DNA from: Prevotella sp. UBA4376
GTDB taxonomy: Bacteria > Bacteroidota > Bacteroidia > Bacteroidales > Bacteroidaceae
Direction of reading: 5' to 3'
Length of the DNA stretch: 12,675 nucleotides
NCBI GenBank assembly: GCA_002391185.1
Contig: DGRY01000035.1
Location: 1 to 12,675, forward strand
Shown one piece after another: positions 1 to 5,540 of the stretch; position 1 is the first letter of the stretch, and every line of letters starts with the position of its first letter. The notes under the pieces are model-generated. The model was not told where the DNA came from, made no database searches, and saw only the letters and a program-made list of their open reading frames with translations. Position numbers and translations under genes: made by a program.

Positions 1-42
1 GCTTAGAAGGCTGTTGCTCTAATCCAACTGAGCTACGGAACC
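1..42 (-). tRNA. tRNA-Arg (anticodon UCU), 5' part only
   Basis: Read on the minus strand from 42, the sequence folds as a tRNA 5' half. It has a seven-base acceptor strand GGTTCCG, then TA, a D-stem GCTC/GAGC around a loop holding GG, and an anticodon strand ACAGC. The loop CTTCTAA follows, with anticodon TCT at 7..5, which reads the Arg codon AGA. The anticodon 3' strand, the T-arm and the acceptor 3' strand lie beyond the left edge, so the gene is cut by the window and is not shown to be broken. A Bacteroidota promoter sits just upstream (56-87). Confidence 0.87.
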
Positions 43-55
43 ATCAAATCGGGTG

Positions 56-87
56 CAAAAGTAATGTTTTTAGATGAGATAACCAAA
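56..87 (-). promoter_or_regulatory. Promoter of the tRNA-Arg gene
   Basis: On the minus strand, TTTG (87..84) is followed after 20 bases by TACTTTTG (63..56). This is an exact match to the Bacteroidota primary sigma factor pattern TTTG - about 20 bases - TAnnTTTG. The predicted transcript start is near 49, a few bases before the mature tRNA 5' end. Read by eye from the pattern; no start site has been measured. Confidence 0.75.
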
Positions 88-90
88 TTT

Positions 91-117
91 TGAGACGATT
101 ATTTCAAAATTGTCTCA
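91..117 (-). terminator. Possible hairpin at the 3' end of folK
   Basis: TGAGACGATT (91-100) pairs with AATTGTCTCA (108-117) through ten positions, one of them G-U, around a seven-base loop. The folK stop codon lies at the loop. There is no clear U-run after it on the minus strand, so it may be an mRNA end structure and not a true terminator. Confidence 0.35.
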
Positions 118-481
118 TTAGTTTTTTCACATACGGCCTATTCCAGTCGTCTTCCTTGAGTTTTTCATCGCCATATAGCAACACATCAACATCAAGAGCT
201 ACTATGTTTTCAGACCGTTTACCCTTGCTGTTTCCACATTCACGTTCAAGGCGCTTTAGTCCCATTTTAATTTGCGACAGTCCATGCCTGGTGTATCCTT
301 GTGCCAGACAGTTAAGGAATGGTTCTGTACCTTCGGGCAATCCTATAGGATCAGTCCACAACTCTTCGGTGAAGATAACATCCTTGAAAAGGTTTTGTAT
401 CTTCATCTTTGCCAAAACAATGTTGGACTCAGCATTGTGATTGGAACCTATTGCCAATATAATTTTATGTAGTGACTGCAT
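104..481 (-). CDS. folK: Short HPPK-type 2-amino-4-hydroxy-6-hydroxymethyldihydropteridine pyrophosphokinase
   Basis: This is a 125-residue cytoplasmic protein of the HPPK family. The family transfers pyrophosphate from ATP to 6-hydroxymethyl-dihydropterin in folate synthesis. Visible family marks are the N-terminal AIGSN (10-14), FLNCLAQGYT (55-64), and LDVDVLLYG (96-104) with the two magnesium-binding aspartates D97 and D99. Classical HPPKs are about 160 residues. This one ends soon after the aspartates and lacks the usual PHP segment and C-terminal region. The arginines normally just before the aspartate pair are also not evident. Short forms of this kind are, as I recall, common in Bacteroidales, so this is probably a lineage form and not a truncation. 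The ATG at 481 is the only start before the GSN motif, and a -7 element at 488-495 lies directly upstream. Full HPPK activity is likely but not certain. Confidence 0.8.
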   Translation of the reverse strand: MQSLHKIILAIGSNHNAESNIVLAKMKIQNLFKDVIFTEELWTDPIGLPEGTEPFLNCLAQGYTRHGLSQIKMGLKRLERECGNSKGKRSENIVALDVDVLLYGDEKLKEDDWNRPYVKKLMRQF

Positions 482-487
482 TTTTTA

Positions 488-495
488 CAAAATTA
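488..495 (-). promoter_or_regulatory. Promoter -7 element for folK
   Basis: TAATTTTG on the minus strand (495..488) matches TAnnTTTG. No clean TTG is seen at the expected -33 position near 515. The predicted transcript start falls at about 481-483, on or next to the folK ATG, which suggests a leaderless or nearly leaderless mRNA. Confidence 0.5.
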
Positions 496-524
496 CTAAT
501 TATTCTTAAACGTGTCTGTTTTTT

Positions 525-554
525 TTTGTTTTTTTATGATATTTCGTAATTTTG
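525..554 (+). promoter_or_regulatory. Promoter of the glucosaminidase gene
   Basis: TTTG (525-528), an 18-base spacer and TAATTTTG (547-554) match the Bacteroidota promoter pattern. The spacer includes a long T-run. Transcription should begin about seven bases downstream, at or next to the ATG at 561. This also rules out the in-frame TTG at 552, which lies inside the -7 element. Confidence 0.7.
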
Positions 555-560
555 CAAAGT

Positions 561-1478
561 ATGAAAAGATTTGTATTACTATTGCTTTCTGTGTTGGTTT
601 CATCTGTTTCTATTGCTCAAATGAGATGGAATCAGGCTTATCAGCAATACATTAATCAATATAAGGATTTAGCCATTCACGAGATGCTGCGCTATGGCAT
701 TCCCGCAAGTATTACTCTTGCACAAGGACTTTTTGAGAGTAGTGCAGGAAGAAGTGAGCTATCGGTGAAGGGTAACAATCATTTCGGTATAAAGTGCCAC
801 GGATGGGAAGGCAGAGGCATTTATCACGACGATGATGAGAAAGGTGAATGTTTCAGAGCCTACGACAACGTGCTGCAAAGCTACGAGGATCATTCGAGAT
901 TTCTTAAAGACAACTCACGCTATGCGAGTTTGTTCAGACTGAGCCGCACCGACTATCAGGGTTGGGCTTATGGTTTGAAGGCTTGTGGATATGCCACCAA
1001 CCCACGATATGCCCAGAAGTTGATTGAGATTATTCAGCTTTACAGATTGTATGAATATGACTCTGCTAAGGATTACGACAGATTTATGGCTAAGCACAAT
1101 GCCACTGATCAGCCTGCACGAGTTGGAGGAAGTCTGCACCCTATACATATATATAACAAGAACTATTATCTGAACGCTCGACAGGGTGATACATGGAAGA
1201 GCATTGCAAAGGAGATTGGTATTTCGTATCGCAAACTTGCAAAATACAACGAGCGAAGTCGCAAAGACAGTCTGGTTCCAGGCGAGATTATTTGGCTGAA
1301 GAAAAAGCGTTCGAAGGCTCCAAAGGAATACAAGCGTCGTCCACATATTGTTAAGAACGGAGAGAGCATGTATTCTATCGCTCAGCAGTATGGTATTAAG
1401 CTGAAGAGCCTGTACAAGAAGAACGATTTGGACAAAGACTACCAACTGAGAGTTGGCGACAAACTGAAATTGTATTAA
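561..1478 (+). CDS. Secreted glucosaminidase (GH73-type) with two LysM domains
   Basis: This 305-residue exported protein probably cuts N-acetylglucosaminyl bonds in peptidoglycan (autolysin, cell separation or remodelling). Residues 1-20 form a signal peptide: MKRF, a long leucine/valine core, then an SIAQ end. Residues about 24-165 are a glucosaminidase domain, with AQGLFESSAG (54-63) carrying the likely catalytic E59 and GNNHFGIKC (71-79) typical of the family. Two LysM peptidoglycan-binding modules follow, at about 201-247 and 261-305. The family and this domain order are common in Bacteroidota. The start at 561 is chosen because the upstream in-frame TTG at 552 is inside the promoter -7 element. 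No Shine-Dalgarno site is present. A hairpin at 1489-1513 follows the stop. The family is clear; the exact bond specificity is inferred. Confidence 0.9.
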   Translation: MKRFVLLLLSVLVSSVSIAQMRWNQAYQQYINQYKDLAIHEMLRYGIPASITLAQGLFESSAGRSELSVKGNNHFGIKCHGWEGRGIYHDDDEKGECFRAYDNVLQSYEDHSRFLKDNSRYASLFRLSRTDYQGWAYGLKACGYATNPRYAQKLIEIIQLYRLYEYDSAKDYDRFMAKHNATDQPARVGGSLHPIHIYNKNYYLNARQGDTWKSIAKEIGISYRKLAKYNERSRKDSLVPGEIIWLKKKRSKAPKEYKRRPHIVKNGESMYSIAQQYGIKLKSLYKKNDLDKDYQLRVGDKLKLY

Positions 1479-1488
1479 AAGCACCATA

Positions 1489-1513
1489 CTCCCCCTTTAC
1501 AGCAAAGGGGGAG
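1489..1513 (+). terminator. GC-rich hairpin after the glucosaminidase gene
   Basis: CTCCCCCTTT (1489-1498) pairs perfectly with AAAGGGGGAG (1504-1513) around a five-base loop, giving a ten-base-pair stem ten bases after the stop codon. The following bases (catttattatat) are A/T-rich but not a clean T-run. It is a terminator or partial terminator, and resembles the pyrimidine/purine hairpin at 2834-2855. Confidence 0.55.
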
Positions 1514-1546
1514 CATTTATTATATAAACACGAAACAGATTAACTC

Positions 1547-2821
1547 ATGAAAAAGGTTTTATTATGCTTAGCCTTGGTATCTATTGTTACTGGAGCAAAG
1601 GCACAATCATTCAACGATTATTTCACCGATAGAACCCTTCGCATTGATTATATCTTCAGCGGAAACGCTAAAGAGCAGCATGTGTCGGTTGACGAGTTGT
1701 CAACATCACCACGATGGTATGGCAAAAGACACCGACTAACTGAACTGCCTATGGAGGGCAACGGACAGATTACTGTAAGAGAGCACAAATCGCAAAGAAC
1801 AATATACAGAAATTCGTTTTCAACCCTTTTTCAGGAATGGATAACATATCCTGAGGCAGAGAAGAACACTCAAGCTTTTGAGAATGTGTTTCTTGTGCCA
1901 ATGCCTAAAGATACAGTTGACGTAACTCTTTCGCTTTACAACAACCGACGCGAACTCTCCACCAGTTTAACTCATCAGGTGGTGCCCAGCGATATTCTTA
2001 TTCGCAAAACGGGCGAGCGTTTTGTAACACCACACACCACGATGCTTGCACCTGCCGATAGCAACAAGTGCATAAAACTGGCTTATGTTGCCGAGGGATA
2101 TAAAAAGGAAGAAATGCCAAAGTTTCTGAATGATGTGAAGCGTTGCATGGGTTATCTCTTTGAATACGAACCTTTCAAAAGCATGAAAGACCGATTCATG
2201 ATAACTGCTGTTGAAAGTGCTTCTCTTGAAAGCGAAACAAGTATTCCTCACGAAGGGATATGGAAGAACACAGCACTACAAAGTAACTTCGATACTTTCT
2301 ATAGCGATAGATACTTAACTACGCTGCATATCAAGAAGTTACACAACATTCTTGCTGGTATCCCATACGAGCACATCATCATTCTCGTGAATACAGAAAA
2401 ATATGGTGGTGGTGGAATTTTGAACAGCTACCTTTTGTCGCCAGCCGACAACAAATACACCCCCCAGGTGGTGGTGCATGAGTTTGGGCACAGCTTTGGC
2501 GGACTGGGAGACGAGTATGCTTACGACTTTGAACAGATTCCCGCCTACCCTCACGATGTGGAGCCATGGGAACCCAACTTAACAACCCTTGCCGATTTCC
2601 ATGGGAAATGGGAAGACATGCTCGACGACAACACCAAGATTCCAACAAAGATTACTGAGAAAACAAAGAAAAAGGTTGGTGTGTTTGAAGGAGCAGGATA
2701 TTCTCTCAAAGGTGTTTACCGCCCTTCATACGACTGCCGCATGCGCACAAACGAGAACCCCGTTTTCTGCCCCGTTTGCAGTAGAGCCTTGAAGAGAGTG
2801 ATTGATTTCTATACGAAATAA
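1547..2821 (+). CDS. Secreted M64-family metallopeptidase
   Basis: This is a 424-residue protein with a signal peptide (residues 1-20: MKK, a hydrophobic core, then GAKAQ). An N-terminal beta-rich region (about 21-150) corresponds to the M64 N-terminal domain, and the catalytic domain spans about 170-424. The zinc site is HEFGHSFGGLGDEY (311-324): H311 and H315 are ligands, E312 is the catalytic base, and D322 is probably the third ligand. The short CRM at 397-399 may supply the Met-turn, and a CPVC pair (C408, C411) lies near the end. The family is named after an IgA-cleaving enzyme from Clostridium ramosum, but nothing here shows that IgA is the substrate. It probably works in the periplasm or outside the cell. 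No recognisable promoter was found in the 68 bases after the glucosaminidase gene, so limited read-through is possible. The length is normal for the Bacteroidota members I know. Confidence 0.9.
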   Translation: MKKVLLCLALVSIVTGAKAQSFNDYFTDRTLRIDYIFSGNAKEQHVSVDELSTSPRWYGKRHRLTELPMEGNGQITVREHKSQRTIYRNSFSTLFQEWITYPEAEKNTQAFENVFLVPMPKDTVDVTLSLYNNRRELSTSLTHQVVPSDILIRKTGERFVTPHTTMLAPADSNKCIKLAYVAEGYKKEEMPKFLNDVKRCMGYLFEYEPFKSMKDRFMITAVESASLESETSIPHEGIWKNTALQSNFDTFYSDRYLTTLHIKKLHNILAGIPYEHIIILVNTEKYGGGGILNSYLLSPADNKYTPQVVVHEFGHSFGGLGDEYAYDFEQIPAYPHDVEPWEPNLTTLADFHGKWEDMLDDNTKIPTKITEKTKKKVGVFEGAGYSLKGVYRPSYDCRMRTNENPVFCPVCSRALKRVIDFYTK

Positions 2822-2833
2822 AAAACCTCCCCC

Positions 2834-2855
2834 TTCCCCTCCGAAGGAGGGGAGG
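2834..2855 (+). repeat. Pyrimidine/purine hairpin after the M64 gene
   Basis: CCCCTCC (2836-2842) pairs with GGAGGGG (2846-2852) around GAA, and the stem extends outward by up to three pairs, one of them G-U. It starts about 12 bases after the M64 stop. The sequence resembles short intergenic hairpins that recur in Prevotella and Bacteroides genomes (recalled, not searched). It may protect the mRNA end or help termination. Confidence 0.5.
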
Positions 2856-2913
2856 AATCAACTTGCTTGAGTATCTTGCTGAAAAGAATAGTTAACTTGA
2901 ATTATAAAAAGAA

Positions 2914-2948
2914 AAAAGTCTCTTGCATAATATCTGCAAGAGACTTTT
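2914..2948. terminator. Bidirectional intrinsic terminator
   Basis: AAAAGTCTCTTGCA (2914-2927) is perfectly complementary to TGCAAGAGACTTTT (2935-2948), a 14-base-pair stem with a seven-base loop. T-rich tracts follow on both strands (TTTTCTTTATC on plus; TTTTTTCTTTTTATA on minus). It lies between the converging M64 and antitoxin genes and should stop transcription from both sides. Confidence 0.85.
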
Positions 2949-2964
2949 CTTTATCATTAACCAT

Positions 2965-2985
2965 TTAGCGAAGCTCCGCTTCGCG
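2965..2985. repeat. 21-bp hairpin repeat, copy 1
   Basis: TTAGCGAAGCTCCGCTTCGCG contains the inverted repeat GCGAAGC-TCC-GCTTCGC (seven-base-pair stem, three-base loop). An identical 21-base copy in the same orientation is at 3545-3565. This copy begins 12 bases beyond the antitoxin stop codon in the direction of that gene. It has no T-run, so it is more like a REP-type 3'-end element than a terminator. Confidence 0.8.
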
Positions 2986-2997
2986 TTGTAGAGTTTA

Positions 2998-3303
2998 TTA
3001 ATATAGTGGTTTCACCACTTCTACTCTAAGTCCAAGTGCATTGATAATTCGGTAAAACACTCCGACGCTTGGAACGATAATGCCGTTCTCAATCTTAGAG
3101 ATGTAAGACTTAGTTGTGTTAGTACGACGCGCTAACTCCTCTTGAGTAACTTTAGCCTCTTTTCTTGCATCTTGAAGAATCTGACCAGAATAGAACGAAT
3201 AAGCAGCTTCTTCTGCCTTAATACGCTCTTGTGTTCCCTCTTTACCAAACTTCTCATCAAGTACGAGGTCGTAATCAACTATTTTGTGATTGTTTGTCTG
3301 CAT
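2998..3303 (-). CDS. XRE-family antitoxin (HigA-like)
   Basis: This 101-residue DNA-binding protein has an N-terminal region (1-40) rich in charged residues, followed by a Cro/C1-type helix-turn-helix domain at about 41-95. The recognition core is TQEELARRTNTTKSYISKIE (53-72), with GIIVPSV and YRIINALG helices after it. It overlaps the 3' end of the toxin remnant by 29 bases, in the toxin-first order typical of higBA systems. A HigA-like protein normally neutralises its partner toxin and represses the shared promoter. Here the toxin is truncated, so the protein may survive as an orphan regulator or antitoxin against a related toxin elsewhere. The reading frame is intact, with a normal start (303..301 of the 3000s, ATG) and stop. 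Expression may come from a -7-like element at 3521-3528. The family is well supported; its present role is inferred. Confidence 0.85.
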   Translation of the reverse strand: MQTNNHKIVDYDLVLDEKFGKEGTQERIKAEEAAYSFYSGQILQDARKEAKVTQEELARRTNTTKSYISKIENGIIVPSVGVFYRIINALGLRVEVVKPLY

Positions 3304-3463
3304 AATATGCTTCTTTAATTTTTATTGCCTTTTCTATTTCATTTGCTGGCGTCTTCTGAGTTTTCTTTTGAAAACCATTGAATAGCACAACAATTTGTCC
3401 ATTATCAAGGGAAGTAAAGATGCACATATTTAAAGCGCTTTGCGCTTCATTATCATTTATCAT
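3275..3463 (-). pseudogene. Gp49/HigB-type RelE-superfamily toxin, N-terminally truncated
   Basis: The open frame encodes 62 residues. From about residue 14 on it reads as the C-terminal half of a Gp49/HigB-like toxin: IFTSLDNGQIVVLF, then the hallmark GFQKKTQKTP, then EIEKAIKIKEAYY. Members of this family are about 100-115 residues, so roughly the first half, including the conserved LYELR-type strand, is missing. The first 13 residues come from non-toxin DNA: the ATG at 3463 lies in a 7-bp tandem repeat (3452-3476) and the next codons cross the small hairpin 3433-3447. In-frame stops (TGA TAG) lie directly upstream of that ATG. The toxin is therefore most likely inactive, lost by a deletion or rearrangement whose edge is near 3424-3447. 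A very short functional variant cannot be fully excluded. Confidence 0.8.
3433..3447. repeat. Small hairpin at the toxin truncation edge
   Basis: AAGCGC-TTT-GCGCTT forms a six-base-pair stem with a three-base loop, the same architecture as the 21-bp hairpin repeats on either side. It sits where recognisable toxin sequence ends. Confidence 0.6.
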
Positions 3464-3476
3464 CTATCATTTATCA
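3452..3476. repeat. 7-bp tandem repeat (ATCATTT), about 3.6 units
   Basis: The units are ATCATTT, ATCATCT, ATCATTT and a partial ATCA. It supplies the apparent start codon of the toxin remnant (3463) and two in-frame stops before it. Simple repeats of this kind are found in Bacteroidota intergenic DNA. It marks non-coding sequence joined to the remnant. Confidence 0.7.
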
Positions 3477-3520
3477 ACCAACGGTCACTGACTGAGCGTT
3501 TGCTGTCTGCGTAGCAGGTG

Positions 3521-3528
3521 CAAACATA
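3521..3528 (-). promoter_or_regulatory. Possible -7 element upstream of the toxin-antitoxin remnant
   Basis: TATGTTTG on the minus strand (3528..3521), followed by CACC, matches TAnnTTTG. No TTG is seen about 20 bases upstream, so it is only half of a promoter. If real, it would transcribe about 50 bases of repeat DNA and then the toxin remnant and antitoxin. Confidence 0.35.
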
Positions 3529-3544
3529 ACAGTGAAGGAAGTAA

Positions 3545-3565
3545 TTAGCGAAGCTCCGCTTCGCG
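3545..3565. repeat. 21-bp hairpin repeat, copy 2
   Basis: Identical over 21 bases to 2965-2985, 580 bases away and in the same orientation; the flanks differ on both sides. It begins six bases beyond the stop codon of the DUF5715 gene. The two copies therefore bracket the toxin-antitoxin remnant, but each also lies just after a minus-strand stop codon. Confidence 0.8.
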
Positions 3566-3571
3566 CTGGGT

Positions 3572-4381
3572 TCAATTCACAGTGATATGGAAACAGCCTT
3601 GATGCACTTCGTATTTCACAAGGCATCGCTGTTGCTTGCGCATATCATTAAGCACCTCGGAAAGAATCCATTTCAGAGTGTCGTTAGTTACCACTCTACG
3701 GTGTTCACCTGGAGCCTCAACTGTTTTGTAGCGATTATAACAGATATCGAAGGTGGTACCATAGAGATGACATGAGTTTTCTGTTGCATTCTGGTTGTGA
3801 GTGCGCAAACGCTTCACATCTTCTTTAGAACGCATCACACTTGTAACGATAATCTTATGGAGAGGCACACCCTTTGTTTGCAGACTATCAAAGAAATTGC
3901 GACCTATATCTTGAAGGAGCACAGAGGCACGTGGCACAAGATAAGGAATAGATGTGCGCAGACGGTCAACATAGAAATAAGGATTAGAACCCACATAGGT
4001 GAGTTCGTTTTTGCGCTTTTCGGCATCTTTGCCATCAGTCACCGGCTTCACACCATATTTATTTGCAGCCACAAGCTGTACATCGTTCTGATCAGGAAAA
4101 GCATTACCGAAATTAGGAACGCTAAGTATGCGATTCTTTACCATACTACCATCAGCCTTAAAGAAACGTGAAGGAGATGCAGGAACTGTATCTTTTGCAA
4201 CAGGAACGGATGCAACAGCAGATACAGAATCAGAATCACACACAAGAGAATCAACTGCTGTGTTCTGGTGATTTTTCACATTACGTTGTTCTGCAACCTG
4301 AGGACAAGCACACCTGATGATTGCTAAAATAACAACTATGATTCCAAAACCTTGTAGATATCTATTTTTTGATATTTTCAT
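3572..4381 (-). CDS. Membrane-anchored DUF5715 protein with M15-peptidase-like motifs
   Basis: This 269-residue protein has a short basic N-terminus, one hydrophobic segment (about 9-24) that anchors it or acts as an export signal, and a low-complexity linker rich in Ser, Val, Asp and Pro (about 40-72). A conserved C-terminal domain follows (about 85-269). In that domain SCHLYGTTFDI (203-213) and CFHITV (263-268) resemble the zinc-binding S-H-x6-D and final H of M15 D,D-/L,D-carboxypeptidases. The likely ligands are H205, D212 and H265, with H260 nearby. Cysteines C204 and C263 sit next to ligands, which would fit a disulfide in the periplasm. I place it in DUF5715 from memory. A wall-peptide hydrolase role is inferred from motifs only. 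A longer frame begins at 4453, but a -7 element at 4402-4409 puts the transcript start near 4395, and the signal segment follows the ATG at 4381. Confidence 0.75.
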   Translation of the reverse strand: MKISKNRYLQGFGIIVVILAIIRCACPQVAEQRNVKNHQNTAVDSLVCDSDSVSAVASVPVAKDTVPASPSRFFKADGSMVKNRILSVPNFGNAFPDQNDVQLVAANKYGVKPVTDGKDAEKRKNELTYVGSNPYFYVDRLRTSIPYLVPRASVLLQDIGRNFFDSLQTKGVPLHKIIVTSVMRSKEDVKRLRTHNQNATENSCHLYGTTFDICYNRYKTVEAPGEHRRVVTNDTLKWILSEVLNDMRKQQRCLVKYEVHQGCFHITVN

Positions 4382-4401
4382 CTTTCTTTTTTTATCGAAT
4401 G

Positions 4402-4409
4402 CAAAGATA
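4402..4409 (-). promoter_or_regulatory. Promoter -7 element of the DUF5715 gene
   Basis: TATCTTTG on the minus strand (4409..4402) matches TAnnTTTG. The predicted transcript start is near 4395, about 14 bases before the ATG at 4381. No clear TTG is found at -33. That region overlaps the divergent phoH promoter (4419-4450). Confidence 0.5.
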
Positions 4410-4418
4410 CTATTTTTT

Positions 4419-4450
4419 TTTGCTGATTTCACTTTTTTATTGTATTTTTG
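4419..4450 (+). promoter_or_regulatory. Promoter of the phoH-purC-menG-aroE-purM-prfA run
   Basis: TTTG (4419-4422), a 20-base spacer and TATTTTTG (4443-4450) give a full match to the Bacteroidota promoter pattern. The predicted transcript start is near 4457, 18 bases before the TTG start of phoH. It is the only clear promoter I can see for the following six plus-strand genes. Confidence 0.75.
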
Positions 4451-4474
4451 CATCCAAATTTAAGTAATATTACA

Positions 4475-5521
4475 TTGATAGAGAAACATATTGTTTTAGA
4501 AGATATTGACCCAGTAACTTTCTATGGTGTCAACAACTGTCATCTTGTGATGATAAAATCACTTTTCCCTAAGCTCAGGATTGTGGCAAGGGACAATGTG
4601 ATAAGAATTCTTGGCGACGAAGAAGAAATGGCCAAGGCTGAAGAAGACATTGAAACCATGCGCAAGCATGTGCTAAAATATAATACAATAACCGACGAGG
4701 ACATTCTTGACATCATTAAAGGCCGAAAAACAAAGGCTGATGCGGTGAAGGGTGTCCTCGTTTATAGTATTTCAGGACGTCCGATAAAGAGCCGAAGCGA
4801 AAACCAGCAGAAACTTATCGATGAGTTTGAAAAGAAAGATATGGTGTTTGCTGTTGGTCCTGCTGGTACAGGAAAAACCTACTTGAGTATTGCCTTGGCT
4901 GTGAAAGCACTTAAAGACAAACAGGTGAAACGCATCATCCTAAGCCGCCCTGCAGTGGAAGCTGGAGAGAAGTTAGGATTCCTTCCTGGCGACATGAAGG
5001 ATAAGATTGATCCTTATCTGCAACCATTGTATGATGCACTTGAAGACATGATTCCTGCAACAAAGCTTCAGGACATGATGGCGAAACACATTATACAGAT
5101 AGCTCCATTGGCATTCATGCGTGGACGAACACTTAGCGATGCTGTAGTTATTCTTGATGAAGCACAAAACACCACTCCACAACAGATAAGAATGTTTCTC
5201 ACCCGTATGGGATGGAACACCAAGATGGTGATTACCGGCGACCTAACACAGATTGACTTGCCAAGAGAACAGAAAAGTGGTCTAAGAGAGTCGTTGCGCA
5301 TATTAAATGGCATCGAAGGTATTGGCGTTGTAGAACTGGGTAAGAAAGATATTGTGCGCCACAAGCTTGTTACCCGAATAGTGAATGCTTATGAGGCTTA
5401 CGACAAGAAACAAGCCGAAAGCACCACAGAAGAAAAGAAAAACAAACGTGCAAAGAAGGCGACGAAAAACGACAAGATAAAACTGCACGTTACAACAAAC
5501 GGAGAAGAAAATATCAACTAA
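4475..5521 (+). CDS. phoH: PhoH-family ATPase (TTG start)
   Basis: This 348-residue cytoplasmic P-loop protein belongs to the PhoH/PhoL family, whose role is linked to RNA metabolism and ribosome maturation but is not settled. An N-terminal region (about 1-100) precedes the ATPase domain. Walker A is GPAGTGKT (128-135) and Walker B is VVILDEAQN (224-232). [19 protein letters not shown] (157-175) and [10 protein letters not shown] (254-263) are strongly conserved family blocks. A lysine-rich tail (about 311-348) follows and looks disordered. The start is set by two facts. The in-frame TTG at 4448 lies inside the promoter -7 element. Starting at TTG 4475 gives [14 protein letters not shown], which fits Bacteroidales PhoH N-termini as I remember them. 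There is no in-frame ATG until well inside the conserved region. It is first in a compact run, 19 bases before purC. Confidence 0.92.
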   Translation: MIEKHIVLEDIDPVTFYGVNNCHLVMIKSLFPKLRIVARDNVIRILGDEEEMAKAEEDIETMRKHVLKYNTITDEDILDIIKGRKTKADAVKGVLVYSISGRPIKSRSENQQKLIDEFEKKDMVFAVGPAGTGKTYLSIALAVKALKDKQVKRIILSRPAVEAGEKLGFLPGDMKDKIDPYLQPLYDALEDMIPATKLQDMMAKHIIQIAPLAFMRGRTLSDAVVILDEAQNTTPQQIRMFLTRMGWNTKMVITGDLTQIDLPREQKSGLRESLRILNGIEGIGVVELGKKDIVRHKLVTRIVNAYEAYDKKQAESTTEEKKNKRAKKATKNDKIKLHVTTNGEENIN

Positions 5522-5540
5522 GATAAAAAGACTAAAAAAA

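Noticed and set aside
915..1487. 190-codon open frame on the minus strand inside the glucosaminidase gene
   Set aside because: It lies wholly antisense to a clearly recognised gene, resembles no family, and its length follows from the codon bias of the sense strand.
3464..3544. Short open readings in the gap upstream of the toxin remnant (for example one giving FAPATQTANAQ on the minus strand)
   Set aside because: Too short, no family resemblance, and stops follow at once; not supported as a gene or as the missing toxin N-terminus.
2965..3565. CRISPR array from the GCGAAGC repeats
   Set aside because: Only two copies 580 bases apart with genes between them; there are no regular spacers.
2965..3565. 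Insertion sequence or integron boundaries
   Set aside because: There is no transposase or integrase gene and no target-site duplication visible at the repeat flanks.
3797..4171. 124-codon plus-strand frame opposite the DUF5715 gene
   Set aside because: The minus strand encodes conserved motifs over the same region; the plus frame has no recognisable family.
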